63,380 nucleotides of DNA from Bacteroidales bacterium UBA1182 (GCA_002310015.1 DBYQ01000058.1:1-63380), one strand, 5' to 3'; shown: positions 15,790 to 24,223, numbered from the stretch's first letter. The notes: generated by a model from the letters alone, not told the origin. Made by a program: numbers and translations.

Positions 15790-15955
15790 TTTTCAATTAA
15801 CAACTTCGTTGTTGATTTTTGTCGCGTTCAATGGTCTTTACACCCCCTTCGTTTCCCCCGTTATCGGGGGACAGAAACGGGATAGCCCAAGCGAGCTTAG
15901 TCTCTCCTCTCACTGCTCCAAAAATTTTCAATTTTCAATTTTCAATTTTCAATTA
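15786..15955 (-). repeat. Heptamer-bounded element, type 2 (copy 2, enlarged)
   Basis: Begins at the stop of the four-helix-bundle gene with TTTTCAATTAACAACTTCGTTG, carries an extra GC-rich insert (CCCCCGTTATCGGGGG hairpin region near 15856-15875), then AAGCGAGCTTAG, CACTGCTCCAAAAATTTTCAA and four heptamers reaching the lrp stop codon. Confidence 0.85.
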
Positions 15956-16453
15956 GATTGAGAGGCCGAAGGTTTTCTTGATGGGACTCATCACAAACAT
16001 GGACTGGATGGAGCCGACGGTATCGGTGGTGCCAAGGACGTTCATGATGAACTCCTTGTAGGAGCGCATATCGGGACAATATACTTTGAGCAGGTAGTCA
16101 AACTCACCGGAGATGTTGTAGCACTCAGCCACCTCTTTCATATTACGCGCGGCTTCCTCAAAGGTGTAGGCGGTCTCGCGGGTCATCTCGCGGAGCTTGA
16201 CGCAGCAGAACACCACAAAGCCCAGGTTGAGCTTCTCAGGGTCAAGCACTGCTATATACTTCTTTATATAGCCTTCGCGCTCCAAACGTTTCTGACGCTC
16301 AAACACCGGAGTGGTGGAGAGGTGCACCTTGGCGGCAAGTTCCTTGGTGGTGAGGCGTGAATTATCCTGCAGGCAGGTGAGGATTTTGATGTCTGTGGCG
16401 TCCAGTTCGCCGGCTTTTGGCTCGATTAGAGTTGAAATATTCTCCTTTTCCAT
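15953..16453 (-). CDS. Lrp/AsnC-family transcriptional regulator
   Basis: A 166-residue regulator. The N-terminal winged helix-turn-helix (LDATDIKILTCLQDNSRLTTKELAAKVHLSTTPVFERQKRLE) is followed by the RAM ligand-binding domain (residues about 75-155, with SGEFDYLLKVYCPDM). Such proteins bind DNA as octamers and respond to amino acids. It is transcribed divergently from metY-metA, so it may control methionine/sulfur genes. The ATG at 16453 is chosen because a longer frame would extend through the promoter region. The stop codon overlaps a heptamer array. Confidence 0.9.
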   Translation of the reverse strand: MEKENISTLIEPKAGELDATDIKILTCLQDNSRLTTKELAAKVHLSTTPVFERQKRLEREGYIKKYIAVLDPEKLNLGFVVFCCVKLREMTRETAYTFEEAARNMKEVAECYNISGEFDYLLKVYCPDMRSYKEFIMNVLGTTDTVGSIQSMFVMSPIKKTFGLSI

Positions 16454-16496
16454 AGTTATTGGGATGTTTTGTTGATTCTTGTTCTTGAAATTTCTG

Positions 16497-16504
16497 CAAA
16501 TGTA
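16497..16504 (-). promoter_or_regulatory. -7 box TACATTTG of the lrp-like gene
   Basis: CAAATGTA on the plus strand; matches the consensus 43 bases before the start codon at 16453. Confidence 0.5.
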
Positions 16505-16555
16505 GTCAAGTTTTCCTTTGTTCCAAATTTTCTTGGTGACATTTTCTATCAGCGG

Positions 16556-16563
16556 TATCTTTG
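16556..16563 (+). promoter_or_regulatory. -7 box TATCTTTG of metY
   Basis: Exact consensus, 59 bases before the metY ATG. The two divergent boxes are about 50 bp apart, leaving room for a shared regulator site. Confidence 0.6.
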
Positions 16564-16622
16564 CATCGTCAAAAGAACAAAACGACAAAACTAGATTACA
16601 AACAATTAAAAAATATACAACT

Positions 16623-17909
16623 ATGGCAAACAACAAATTCCATCTTGAGACTTTAGCTCTTCATGTAGGCCAGGAACAGGCTGATCCCGCATCTGATGCA
16701 CGCGCAGTGCCTATTTATCAGACAACATCTTATGTGTTCCGTAACTCACAGCATGCAGCTGACCGTTTTGGTCTGCGTGATGCAGGTAATATCTATGGCC
16801 GTCTGACCAACTCTACGCAGGATGTGCTTGAGAAGCGTATCGCAGCCCTGGAGGGTGGTGTTGCCGCTCTGGCAGTGGCATCGGGCGCAGCAGCCGTAAC
16901 TTATGCTCTGCAGAACATTGCACAGGCTGGTGACCACATCGTAGCCGCAAACAACCTGTACGGCGGTTCTTTCAACCTTATTACACACACGCTTTCTACT
17001 CAGGGCATCACTAATACCATTGTCGATGTGAATGACCTGGAGGCTCTGGAAAAAGCCATCCAGCCCAATACCAAGGCTATTTATGCCGAGACATTCGGTA
17101 ACCCCAACAGTGATGTTACCAATCTGGATGCAATAGCAGAGATAGCTCACAAGCACGGAATAGTATTCATCGTGGATAACACATTCGCTCCCATTCTTAT
17201 CCGTCCGCTGGAGCATGGCGCTGACATCGTGGTTCATTCTGCAACCAAGTTCATCGGTGGTCATGGTTCATCACTGGGTGGTGTGATAGTGGACGGCGGT
17301 ACTTTCAACTGGAAGGCCAACCCTGACAAGTATCCTACACTGGCCAAGCCCGATCCCTCTTACCACGGCGCAGTTTTTGCCGATGTGGCCGGTGCTGCTG
17401 CATTCGTAACCCGTATCCGTGCCGTCATCCTGCGTGATACCGGTGCTGCCATCAGCCCGTTCAATGCATGGATCCTGCTGCAGGGTGTTGAGTCTCTGCC
17501 TCTGCGCATTGAGCGTCACGTGGAGAATGCACTTAAGGTGGTGAAGTATCTGGCAGGTCATCCTAAGGTAGCTAAGGTTAACCATCCTTCACTGCCGGAG
17601 CACAAGGATCACAAGTTGTATCAGAAGTATTTCCCCAACGGCGGCGGATCAATATTTACCTTTGAGATAAACGGCACGCAGGAGGATACCTGGAAGTTCA
17701 TCGATTCACTGCAGATTTTCTCACTGCTGGCCAATGTGGCTGATGTAAAGAGCCTTGTGATACATCCTTACACCACTACACACTCACAGATGACCTCCAA
17801 GGAGCTTGCCGAGCAGCATATCACTCCTACAACTGTACGTCTTTCAATCGGTGTTGAACATGTTGATGACATTATTGCTGATCTTAATCAGGCTTTTGCC
17901 AAAATATGA
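16623..17909 (+). CDS. metY: O-acetylhomoserine aminocarboxypropyltransferase (sulfhydrylase)
   Basis: PLP enzyme that makes homocysteine from O-acetylhomoserine and sulfide. The 428-residue product has the Cys/Met-metabolism fold: N-terminal FHLETLALHVGQEQADPASDARAVPIYQTTSYVF, YGRLTNSTQDVLEKRIAALEGG, the PLP lysine in VVHSATKFIGGHGSSLGG, and GVESLPLRIERH. Length and the ALHVGQ start are those of MetY rather than MetB/MetC. The ATG at 16623 follows an A-rich leader. It is followed by metA, which supplies O-acetylhomoserine. Confidence 0.95.
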   Translation: MANNKFHLETLALHVGQEQADPASDARAVPIYQTTSYVFRNSQHAADRFGLRDAGNIYGRLTNSTQDVLEKRIAALEGGVAALAVASGAAAVTYALQNIAQAGDHIVAANNLYGGSFNLITHTLSTQGITNTIVDVNDLEALEKAIQPNTKAIYAETFGNPNSDVTNLDAIAEIAHKHGIVFIVDNTFAPILIRPLEHGADIVVHSATKFIGGHGSSLGGVIVDGGTFNWKANPDKYPTLAKPDPSYHGAVFADVAGAAAFVTRIRAVILRDTGAAISPFNAWILLQGVESLPLRIERHVENALKVVKYLAGHPKVAKVNHPSLPEHKDHKLYQKYFPNGGGSIFTFEINGTQEDTWKFIDSLQIFSLLANVADVKSLVIHPYTTTHSQMTSKELAEQHITPTTVRLSIGVEHVDDIIADLNQAFAKI

Positions 17910-17939
17910 TAAAGTGTCCAAGTTGTTTTAAGTTTTAAC

Positions 17940-17947
17940 TAATTTTG
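17940..17947 (+). promoter_or_regulatory. -7 box TAATTTTG of metA
   Basis: Consensus match, 62 bases before the metA ATG at 18010; suggests metA also has its own promoter. Confidence 0.45.
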
Positions 17948-18009
17948 CCTTGTATTCACTGCCTTATTTTAAGGTGGTGAATGCTTGGTTTAATAAACAT
18001 ACTAAGAAA

Positions 18010-18927
18010 ATGCCTCTCAAACTGCCCGATAAACTGCCTGCAATAGAGATTCTTAAGGGGGAGAACATCTTTGTGATGGACACCTCAAGGGCATCGCATC
18101 AGGATATACGTCCGTTGCGTATTGTCATCTTGAACCTGATGCCCATAAAGATTACGACAGAGACAGACCTGATACGTCTGCTCTCAAATACGCCTTTGCA
18201 GATTGAGCTTAAGCTGATGAAACTGCGCAGTCATACATCGAAAAACACCCCCGTGGAGCATATGAGGGTGTTTTATCAGACGTTTGAGAGCTTACGTGAT
18301 GAGAAATTTGACGGCTTTATCATAACCGGAGCTCCGGTGGAGCATATGGAGTTTACGGATGTGGAGTACTGGAATGAGCTGACCGAGATTATGGATTGGG
18401 CCAGGACTCATGTGACATCGACCCTGTATATTTGTTGGGCCGCGCTTGCCGGACTGTATCATTTTTACGGAGTGCCCAAGTATCAGCTCAAGAACAAGAT
18501 GTTCGGTATTTTCAAGCACAATACCACCCGTGAGCCGCTGCCTATCTTCCGCGGTTTTGATGATGAGTTCTATGCTCCTCACAGCCGTCATTCTGAGCTG
18601 CGTCGTGATGATATTCTGAGCCATCCTGACCTCAAGCTGCTCTCTGAGTCCGATGAGGCCGGGGTGTTCATGGTATCGGCACGTAATGGTCGTGAGATTT
18701 TCATTACCGGTCACTTTGAGTACTCTCCTGATACTCTTGACAAGGAGTACAAGCGTGACTTGGATAAGGGGCTTCCGATAGATATTCCCAAGCACTATTA
18801 CCGGGGCGATGATCCGTCTCAGGGGCCTTTGGACCGGTGGCGGGCTCATGCCAATCTGTTCTATCAGAATTGGCTTAATTATTATGTTTATCAGGAGACT
18901 CCGTATAACCTTCAGGACATTAGGTAA
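18010..18927 (+). CDS. metA: Homoserine O-acetyltransferase (MetA family)
   Basis: Acylates homoserine for methionine synthesis. The 305-residue product has the MetA glutaminase-like fold with the catalytic Cys at residue 142 in STLYICWAALAGLYHFYG, and the His region RHSELRRDDI. Residue 111 is Glu (TGAPVEHMEF). Work on MetA homologues ties Glu at this position to acetyl-CoA use and Gly to succinyl-CoA, so an O-acetyl product is expected, matching the sulfhydrylase upstream. The ATG at 18010 gives the usual MPLKLPDKLPA start; an upstream TTG at 17950 adds residues not typical of the family. A heptamer element follows directly after the stop. Confidence 0.94.
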   Translation: MPLKLPDKLPAIEILKGENIFVMDTSRASHQDIRPLRIVILNLMPIKITTETDLIRLLSNTPLQIELKLMKLRSHTSKNTPVEHMRVFYQTFESLRDEKFDGFIITGAPVEHMEFTDVEYWNELTEIMDWARTHVTSTLYICWAALAGLYHFYGVPKYQLKNKMFGIFKHNTTREPLPIFRGFDDEFYAPHSRHSELRRDDILSHPDLKLLSESDEAGVFMVSARNGREIFITGHFEYSPDTLDKEYKRDLDKGLPIDIPKHYYRGDDPSQGPLDRWRAHANLFYQNWLNYYVYQETPYNLQDIR

Positions 18928-19101
18928 ATTGAAAATTGAGAATTGAAAATTGAGAATTGAAAATTGAAAATTGAAAATTGTAAAAAGCCTTCGAAATGGA
19001 TTTCGAAGGCTTTTTAATGTCGCGGGCTATTACGCAGATATTTGTAACGCAGGTGCTTGTTAATTTTCAATTTTCAATTTTCAATTCTCAATTTTCAATT
19101 T
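18926..19101 (+). repeat. Heptamer-bounded element, type 1 (copy 2)
   Basis: Left array of seven or more heptamers mixing TTGAAAA and TTGAGAA, a hairpin with a different stem sequence from the other copies, the conserved AATGTCGCGGG and ACGCAGGTGCTTGT blocks, and an inverted right array. Confidence 0.9.
18982..19015. terminator. Bidirectional terminator-like hairpin in type 1 element
   Basis: Arms A5-GCCTTCGAAA and complement around a TGGA loop, ending in T5. Stem bases differ from the GGTTCGG copies on both arms, keeping pairing. Confidence 0.75.
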
Positions 19102-19141
19102 ATACTTATAATTCAGTATTGATAATGCAGGGGATTGGTTG

Positions 19142-19149
19142 TAATTTTG
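19142..19149 (+). promoter_or_regulatory. -7 box TAATTTTG of feoAB
   Basis: Consensus match, 19 bases before the ATG at 19169. Confidence 0.55.
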
Positions 19150-19168
19150 CGGGCAAAATTAGCTGTTT

Positions 19169-21598
19169 ATGACTCTGAGGGAACTTAAGATAGGTGAGAG
19201 TGCTGTGATTGCCTCGGTTGGAGGTGAGGGGGCACTGAGGCAGCATTTTCTGGATATGGGGTTGCTGCCGGGCGTGGAGGTTAAGCTTTTGAAGTTTGCT
19301 CCGATGGGTGATCCGATGGAGCTTCTGGTTCGCGGATACACTCTTTCTCTCCGTCTTGAAGAAGCATCTCAAATTACAGTTGACGCACCGGATGGCAGCC
19401 AACAGCCCGAAAAAACAGTACCAAAGGGGTCTGACCCCAATGGTACTGTTTTTGAAAAAAAGGTACCATTGGGGTCAGACCCCTTTGGTACTGTTTTGGT
19501 CGATTTTGGGTATAATTTGTCTTTGCATGAGCATAACTCTCATCCGGGTTTGGGTGAGGCTGGTAAGTATCATGATGCTACTCATGAGAATGCGGTTCCT
19601 AAGGGTACGGTGTTGAGGTTTGCTTTGGCCGGTCAGCAGAATTGCGGCAAGACTACCTTGTTTAATCAGCTTACGGGTTCTAATCAGCATGTGGGTAATT
19701 TCCCGGGTGTGACTGTAGATAGAAAGGATGGGCAGATTAAGGGGCATCCGGATACTCTTGTCACAGACTTACCTGGTATATATTCTTTATCGCCTTACAC
19801 GCAGGAGGAGACGGTTTCACGCCAGTTCATTATTGAGCAGAAGCCTAACTGCATTATCAATATCGTCGATGCTACAAACATTGAACGCAACCTGTATCTG
19901 ACGGTTCAGCTCATGGAGCTGGGTGTGCCTATGGTGCTGGCTCTCAATATGATGGACGAGCTGACGGGTAATGGCGGATCGGTCCGCGTGAATGAGATGG
20001 AGCGAATCCTGGGTATTCCGGTGGTTCCGATATCGGCCGCAAAGGGCGAGGGTATCAAGGAGCTTGTGGAGCACGCCATTCATGTGGCTGAGTATCAGGA
20101 GGTTCCGGCCAGGACCGATTTCTGCACAAAGGATGATCACGGGGGTGCTGTTCACCGTTGCCTGCACAGCATAATGCATCTGGTTGAGGACCACACCGAA
20201 AGGGCTGGCATTCCGGGCCGATTCGCAGCCGGCAAGCTTGCTGAGGGCGATGCTCAAGTGCTTGAACAGCTACAACTTACACAGAACGAGAAAGAAACGA
20301 TGGAACACATAATCCTGCAGATGGAGGAGGAGCGTGGGATGGACCGCGCGGCTGCCATTGCAGATATGCGTTTCTCGTTTATTGAGCGCCTTTGCTCGCA
20401 GACGGTTGTCAAGCCGCAGAAGAGCAAAGAGTATATAAGGAGTCGCCGCATTGACCGCGTTCTGACCGGCCGATGGACAGCAATTCCAATCTTCCTGATA
20501 GTGATGTGCCTGGTGATATGGCTCTCAATCGATGTGTTGGGTGCACCGCTGCAGGATTGGCTTGACCAGCTGATTCAGGGCCTGGCAGGCATCTGTGTGG
20601 CTGGTATGGAGAAGGCCGATATTTCACCTGCAATCATATCGCTTGTTGAGGATGGCATTTTTGGCGGCGTGGGAAGCGTGCTGAGCTTTGTGCCTATCAT
20701 CATAATCCTGTTCTTCTTCCTTAGTCTGATTGAGGACAGCGGATATATGGCACGTATCGCGTTTGTGACCGATAAGCTGCTGCGTAAACTGGGTCTGTCG
20801 GGTCGTTCTATCGTGCCGTTGCTCATCGGCTTTGGCTGTTCTGTTCCGGCGGTTATGGCCACTAGAACGTTGCCATCGGCCCGTGACAGAAAGATGACCA
20901 TTCTGCTCACTCCGTTTATGAGCTGCAGCGCCAAGATTCCTATTTACGGATTCTTTACCAATGCGTTTTTCCCGGGCAAGGGCGGTCTGATTCTGGCCGG
21001 CTTGTACCTGCTGTCGATATTTGTAGGCGTGATTGTGGCGCTGGTGACCAAACTTTTCCGCAAGAATTACGTGGCTGCGCCGTTTGTGATGGAGCTGCCC
21101 AATTACCGCATGCCGGGACTCAAGAATGTGAGCCATCTGCTTTGGGACAAGACGAAGGACTTTGTGCAGAGGGCGTTCACGGTGATATTCGTGGCGACGA
21201 TCGTGATTTGGCTGCTGCAGACGTTTGATTTCCGATTCAATATGGTGGAGAACGGCGAGGGTAGCATGATGGCCTGGGTTGCTGGCGTGCTGGAGCCGCT
21301 GTTCCGTCCGCTGGGCCTTGGCGATTGGCGCATTGTTACCTCTTTTGTAAGCGGTTTCCTGGCTAAGGAGAGCGTGGTTGCTACGATGGAGGTGCTTGGC
21401 GTGACCGAGTCGCTGACTGTTATTACCGCTGTTCCGATGCTCATATTTAGCCTGCTCTACACGCCTTGCGTTGCTGCAATCAGCAGCGTTCGCCGCGAAC
21501 TTGGTGACAGGTGGGCAATCTATGTCGTAATCTTCCAGTGCGTCATCGCCTGGGTTGTGGCTTGGTTTGGTTATTTAATAGCACAGGCAGTATTATGA
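19169..21598 (+). CDS. feoB: FeoA-FeoB fusion ferrous iron transporter with REP-encoded linker
   Basis: Imports Fe2+ across the inner membrane. The 809-residue product begins with a FeoA SH3-like domain (1-72). Its linker then contains an inverted REP pair read in frame (residues about 84-108: VPKGSDPNG, then VPLGSDPFG). The FeoB G domain follows: G1 GQQNCGKT (155-162), NFPGVTVDRK, DLPGIYSLSPYTQEE, LNMMDE and SAAKGEG. The membrane part with two Gate regions (GCSVPAVMATRTL; TPCVAAISS) completes it. Fusion of FeoA to FeoB is common in Bacteroidetes. The REPs sit exactly where disorder is tolerated, so function is probably kept. The stop overlaps the next start by four bases. Confidence 0.95.
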   Translation: MTLRELKIGESAVIASVGGEGALRQHFLDMGLLPGVEVKLLKFAPMGDPMELLVRGYTLSLRLEEASQITVDAPDGSQQPEKTVPKGSDPNGTVFEKKVPLGSDPFGTVLVDFGYNLSLHEHNSHPGLGEAGKYHDATHENAVPKGTVLRFALAGQQNCGKTTLFNQLTGSNQHVGNFPGVTVDRKDGQIKGHPDTLVTDLPGIYSLSPYTQEETVSRQFIIEQKPNCIINIVDATNIERNLYLTVQLMELGVPMVLALNMMDELTGNGGSVRVNEMERILGIPVVPISAAKGEGIKELVEHAIHVAEYQEVPARTDFCTKDDHGGAVHRCLHSIMHLVEDHTERAGIPGRFAAGKLAEGDAQVLEQLQLTQNEKETMEHIILQMEEERGMDRAAAIADMRFSFIERLCSQTVVKPQKSKEYIRSRRIDRVLTGRWTAIPIFLIVMCLVIWLSIDVLGAPLQDWLDQLIQGLAGICVAGMEKADISPAIISLVEDGIFGGVGSVLSFVPIIIILFFFLSLIEDSGYMARIAFVTDKLLRKLGLSGRSIVPLLIGFGCSVPAVMATRTLPSARDRKMTILLTPFMSCSAKIPIYGFFTNAFFPGKGGLILAGLYLLSIFVGVIVALVTKLFRKNYVAAPFVMELPNYRMPGLKNVSHLLWDKTKDFVQRAFTVIFVATIVIWLLQTFDFRFNMVENGEGSMMAWVAGVLEPLFRPLGLGDWRIVTSFVSGFLAKESVVATMEVLGVTESLTVITAVPMLIFSLLYTPCVAAISSVRRELGDRWAIYVVIFQCVIAWVVAWFGYLIAQAVL
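19416..19493. repeat. REP pair K, inverted, in frame inside feoAB
   Basis: Cores at 19419-19445 and 19464-19490, C/G stem version, facing each other across an A-rich spacer. Both are translated without a stop. Confidence 0.95.
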
Positions 21599-21732
21599 AC
21601 GCCGCAACCATAATAGCAATCATCGCCATAACAGGACTGGTCGTAGTCGCTGTCATCGGCGCAATAAACAATCGCAAGAAGGGAAACTCCTGCTGCGGCT
21701 GCTCTATGAAAGATTGCTGCAACAAGAAATGA
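21595..21732 (+). CDS. FeoB-associated Cys-rich membrane protein
   Basis: A 45-residue product starting at the ATG in the ATGA overlap with feoAB. It has one membrane helix (ATIIAIIAITGLVVVAVIGAI), a positively charged NNRKKG segment and a Cys-rich tail, SCCGCSMKDCCNKK, with five cysteines. This matches the FeoB-associated Cys-rich family that accompanies FeoB in place of FeoC. The stop TGA at 21730-21732 is the left end of a REP. Confidence 0.88.
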   Translation: MNAATIIAIIAITGLVVVAVIGAINNRKKGNSCCGCSMKDCCNKK

Positions 21733-21806
21733 TACAAAAGGGGTCAGACCCCAATTGCATCATTTTTGAAAAATAGTGCAATTGGGGTCTGACCCCTTTT
21801 GTATCA
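21730..21806. repeat. REP pair L between convergent genes
   Basis: Cores at 21733-21759 and 21777-21803 in opposite orientation. The first ends the FeoB partner on the plus strand and is wholly translated as the C-terminus of the Xaa-Pro peptidase on the minus strand. Confidence 0.95.
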
Positions 21807-23187
21807 TTTCTTCAACATCATCAGGATGGTAAGGGATAATATTTGCACCTAGGACGCGGTTGGCGGTGGGGGTGATTAGGATGTCGTCTTCTATTCGGAT
21901 TCCTCCGAAATCTATGTAGTTTTCTATTGCTTGGTAATTCATGAAGTCTTTGTGCATATGTTCTGCGCGCCATTTGTCTATCAGGGCGGGGATGAAGTAG
22001 ATGCCGGGCTCATCGGTTAGGACGAAGCCGGGCTGGAGGCGCTTGCCGTAGCGGAGGCAGTTGGTTCCGAACTGATTAGAGGGCTGGACTTCTTCATCAA
22101 AGCCTACGTAGTTCTGGCCCAGGGCTTCCATATCGTGTACGTCCATGCCCATCATGTGGCCAAGGCCGTGCTGCATGAAGAGGGCGTGTGCTCCGGCGGC
22201 GACGGCGTCATCAGTATTGCCGCGCATGAGGCCCAGGTCCTTGAGGCGGTCAGTCATGAGGCGGCAGACGTCCAGGTGCATGTCTAGCCATCGCATGCCG
22301 GGATGGGCTTTCTCGATGACGAGGTCATGACACGCCTCTACGATGGAGTAGATATCCAGCTGCTTGCTGGTGAACTTACCGCTGACGGGCATGGTTCGGG
22401 TGTTGTCACTGCAGTAGTTGTTGACGGTTTCGGCGCCGGCATCAACCAGGAGGAGGCGTCCAGGCTCAAGAGGCTTCATAGAGGGGCCACCATGAAAGAT
22501 CTCGCCGTGCATGGTTACTATGCTGTTGAACGATACTTTGGCTCCCTGGCCCATGGCAATGCCCTCCATAATACCTGCAATTGATTTCTCAGTCACGCCA
22601 GGGCGGCAGTGTTTCATGGCGGCGCAGTGCATCTGGTAACCTATGGCCATAGCGCGCTCAATCTCTGCAACCTCACCATCGGATTTTATGGAGCGCATGC
22701 TTACAACGGCCTTGATAAGTTCTACCGATGCGGCATCGCGGGTTTGGAGCGGGTGGATGCCTAGCATATCGGACAAGAGGATCATGTGGTCATGACGGTA
22801 GGGGGGCAGGAAGTGTATTTTACGGCCCAGGCGACGGGCATCGGCCACCAGATCCTTTAGTTTGCTGTATGGGGCACTGTTCTGTATGCCGCAATCAGCA
22901 GCCATATCTGCAACGGAGGGTACGAATCCGGTCCAGATGATATCATCGAGGTCAATATCATCACCCAGAAGCCATTCCTGACCGCTGTCGGCATCGATTA
23001 CTGCGGCAAGTGATTCGCGCTGCTGACCTGTAAAATAGAGGAATGTGCTGTCCTGACGGAAGGTGTAGGCGTTTGAGGGGTAGTTGCATGGAGCGTCATT
23101 GTTACCAAGCAGGATAATTAGGCCATTGCCAATTTTCTCTCTCAGAACGCTGCGGCGATGAGAATATGTTTTCTTATCAAATAGCAT
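21760..23187 (-). CDS. pepP: Xaa-Pro aminopeptidase, M24B family
   Basis: Removes N-terminal residues preceding proline; two-metal pita-bread enzyme. The 475-residue product has the N-terminal aminopeptidase-P domain (residues 1-150, GNNDAPCNYPSNAYTFRQDSTFLYFTG) and the catalytic domain with metal-ligand regions VDAGAETVNNYCSDNTRTMP, HGLGHMMGMDVHD and DEPGIYFIP. After the conserved IIPYHPDDVEEM the frame continues through one REP (IQKGSDPNC) and stops at the TGA belonging to the next one, adding about 14 residues. The start is the ATG at 23187, with a promoter box 31 bases upstream inside an inverted repeat. Confidence 0.94.
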   Translation of the reverse strand: MLFDKKTYSHRRSVLREKIGNGLIILLGNNDAPCNYPSNAYTFRQDSTFLYFTGQQRESLAAVIDADSGQEWLLGDDIDLDDIIWTGFVPSVADMAADCGIQNSAPYSKLKDLVADARRLGRKIHFLPPYRHDHMILLSDMLGIHPLQTRDAASVELIKAVVSMRSIKSDGEVAEIERAMAIGYQMHCAAMKHCRPGVTEKSIAGIMEGIAMGQGAKVSFNSIVTMHGEIFHGGPSMKPLEPGRLLLVDAGAETVNNYCSDNTRTMPVSGKFTSKQLDIYSIVEACHDLVIEKAHPGMRWLDMHLDVCRLMTDRLKDLGLMRGNTDDAVAAGAHALFMQHGLGHMMGMDVHDMEALGQNYVGFDEEVQPSNQFGTNCLRYGKRLQPGFVLTDEPGIYFIPALIDKWRAEHMHKDFMNYQAIENYIDFGGIRIEDDILITPTANRVLGANIIPYHPDDVEEMIQKGSDPNCTIFQK

Positions 23188-23211
23188 GATGATGTGTTTT
23201 GCTTACTATTT

Positions 23212-23272
23212 ATGGAACAAAAATAAACATATTCCAGACAGAGATTCTCAGAATCTGTTTAATTTTGTTCCG
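23212..23272. other. Inverted repeat over the pepP promoter
   Basis: GGAACAAAAATAAACA (23214-23229) and TGTTTAATTTTGTTCC (23256-23271) are complementary with one mismatch, and the 26-base loop holds a smaller palindrome, GATTCTCAGAATC. The minus-strand box TATTTTTG at 23218-23225 lies in the left arm. It could be an operator or an RNA hairpin. Confidence 0.6.
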
Positions 23273-23288
23273 TAAAGATTATTATGGA

Positions 23289-23375
23289 CTGTTTTTTTCT
23301 CTGTTATTATCGTTTCAGAGGGAATAATGGAGGTCCATTTTGACAGAGGAACGATGAGAACAGAGGAAAAAAGAG
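23289..23375. other. Second long imperfect inverted repeat
   Basis: The arm at 23289-23314 (CTGTTTTTTTCTCTGTTATT and following) pairs imperfectly with 23350-23375 (AACGATGAGAACAGAGGAAA and following) around a loop of about 35 bases. Together with the repeat at 23212 it fills most of the 280-base gap between pepP and the DUF3108 gene. A structured RNA is possible. Confidence 0.45.
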
Positions 23376-23414
23376 GCTGTAAGAAATTTATGGAAACAAA
23401 TTTAAACAGATTCT

Positions 23415-23422
23415 TAACTTTG
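23415..23422 (+). promoter_or_regulatory. -7 box TAACTTTG of the DUF3108 gene
   Basis: Consensus match, 48 bases before the ATG at 23471. Confidence 0.5.
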
Positions 23423-23470
23423 CCGCGTTTTTTGAATCTTAATTACAGAAGACCATTAACAACGATGATC

Positions 23471-24223
23471 ATGAAACGGTTTATTTCAATTATGGCAATG
23501 ATGCTCCTGGCAAGCGGGATTATGTATGCCGATGAGATTTGGAGAGATGAGACGCTGAGATACGGCATGTATCTGGGTCCGATAAAGGCGGGTGAGGCCA
23601 GTCTTGCAACCAAGAACATAGAGTATAACGGTCAGAAGATGGTACAGATGGATCTGATAGCCCGTACCACAAGCGCCGTGGAGAAAATATTCAGCCTGAA
23701 CGATACCCTTACGACGATTGTAAGTCCGGCAAACTCTGCTCCGGTATATTTCCAGAAGCACTGCTTTGAGGGTGATGACATTGTGCGTGAGAAGGTGAAC
23801 TTTACCAATGAGAGTGATGGCCGATGCACAGCCGCAATGCAGAAGATTTACAAGAACGGCCGTGTGAAGGATTGTCTGGAGACCAGCGATACTCAGGTTT
23901 ATGACATGGTGAGCGTGGTGGGTTTTGCGCGTGCTATAGATGCCGGCAGCCTGTCAAAAGGCAAGCGTTTCAACTTTAAGCTGGCCGATGCCTGCGATAT
24001 CATTGACGAGGTGCTGATATATCAGGGCAAGGAGAGCCTGAAGATATCGGGCAAGAAGTATAATTGCATGGTGTTCAGGCTTGTGGAGCCTTATGAGGAT
24101 AAGGGCAAGAAGAAGGAGCGCGATATCCTGACTATTTATGTGAATGATGACAGTGAGCGCACAATTGTGCAGATGGATATTAAGTTTAAGGTTGGGTCGG
24201 CTAAGGCGAAAATTATAAGATAA
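23471..24223 (+). CDS. DUF3108 secreted/periplasmic protein
   Basis: A 250-residue protein with signal peptide MKRFISIMAMMLLASGIMYAD. The rest resembles DUF3108: an early ETLRYGMYLGPIKAGEASL, then VYFQKHCFEGDDIVREKVNF, MVSVVGFARAID, and a C-terminal LTIYVNDDSERTIVQMDIKFKVGSAKAKI. The family is predicted to be a beta-rich envelope protein of unknown function. A start two codons earlier (23465) is equally possible; still longer frames run through the promoter. The stop is followed at once by a type 2 heptamer element. Confidence 0.85.
   Translation: MKRFISIMAMMLLASGIMYADEIWRDETLRYGMYLGPIKAGEASLATKNIEYNGQKMVQMDLIARTTSAVEKIFSLNDTLTTIVSPANSAPVYFQKHCFEGDDIVREKVNFTNESDGRCTAAMQKIYKNGRVKDCLETSDTQVYDMVSVVGFARAIDAGSLSKGKRFNFKLADACDIIDEVLIYQGKESLKISGKKYNCMVFRLVEPYEDKGKKKERDILTIYVNDDSERTIVQMDIKFKVGSAKAKIIR

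Noticed and set aside
15856..15875. CCCCCGTTATCGGGGG as another REP copy
   Set aside because: It lacks the TAC(A/C)A arms and the GGGGTC/GACCCC core; it is an insert inside a type 2 heptamer element.
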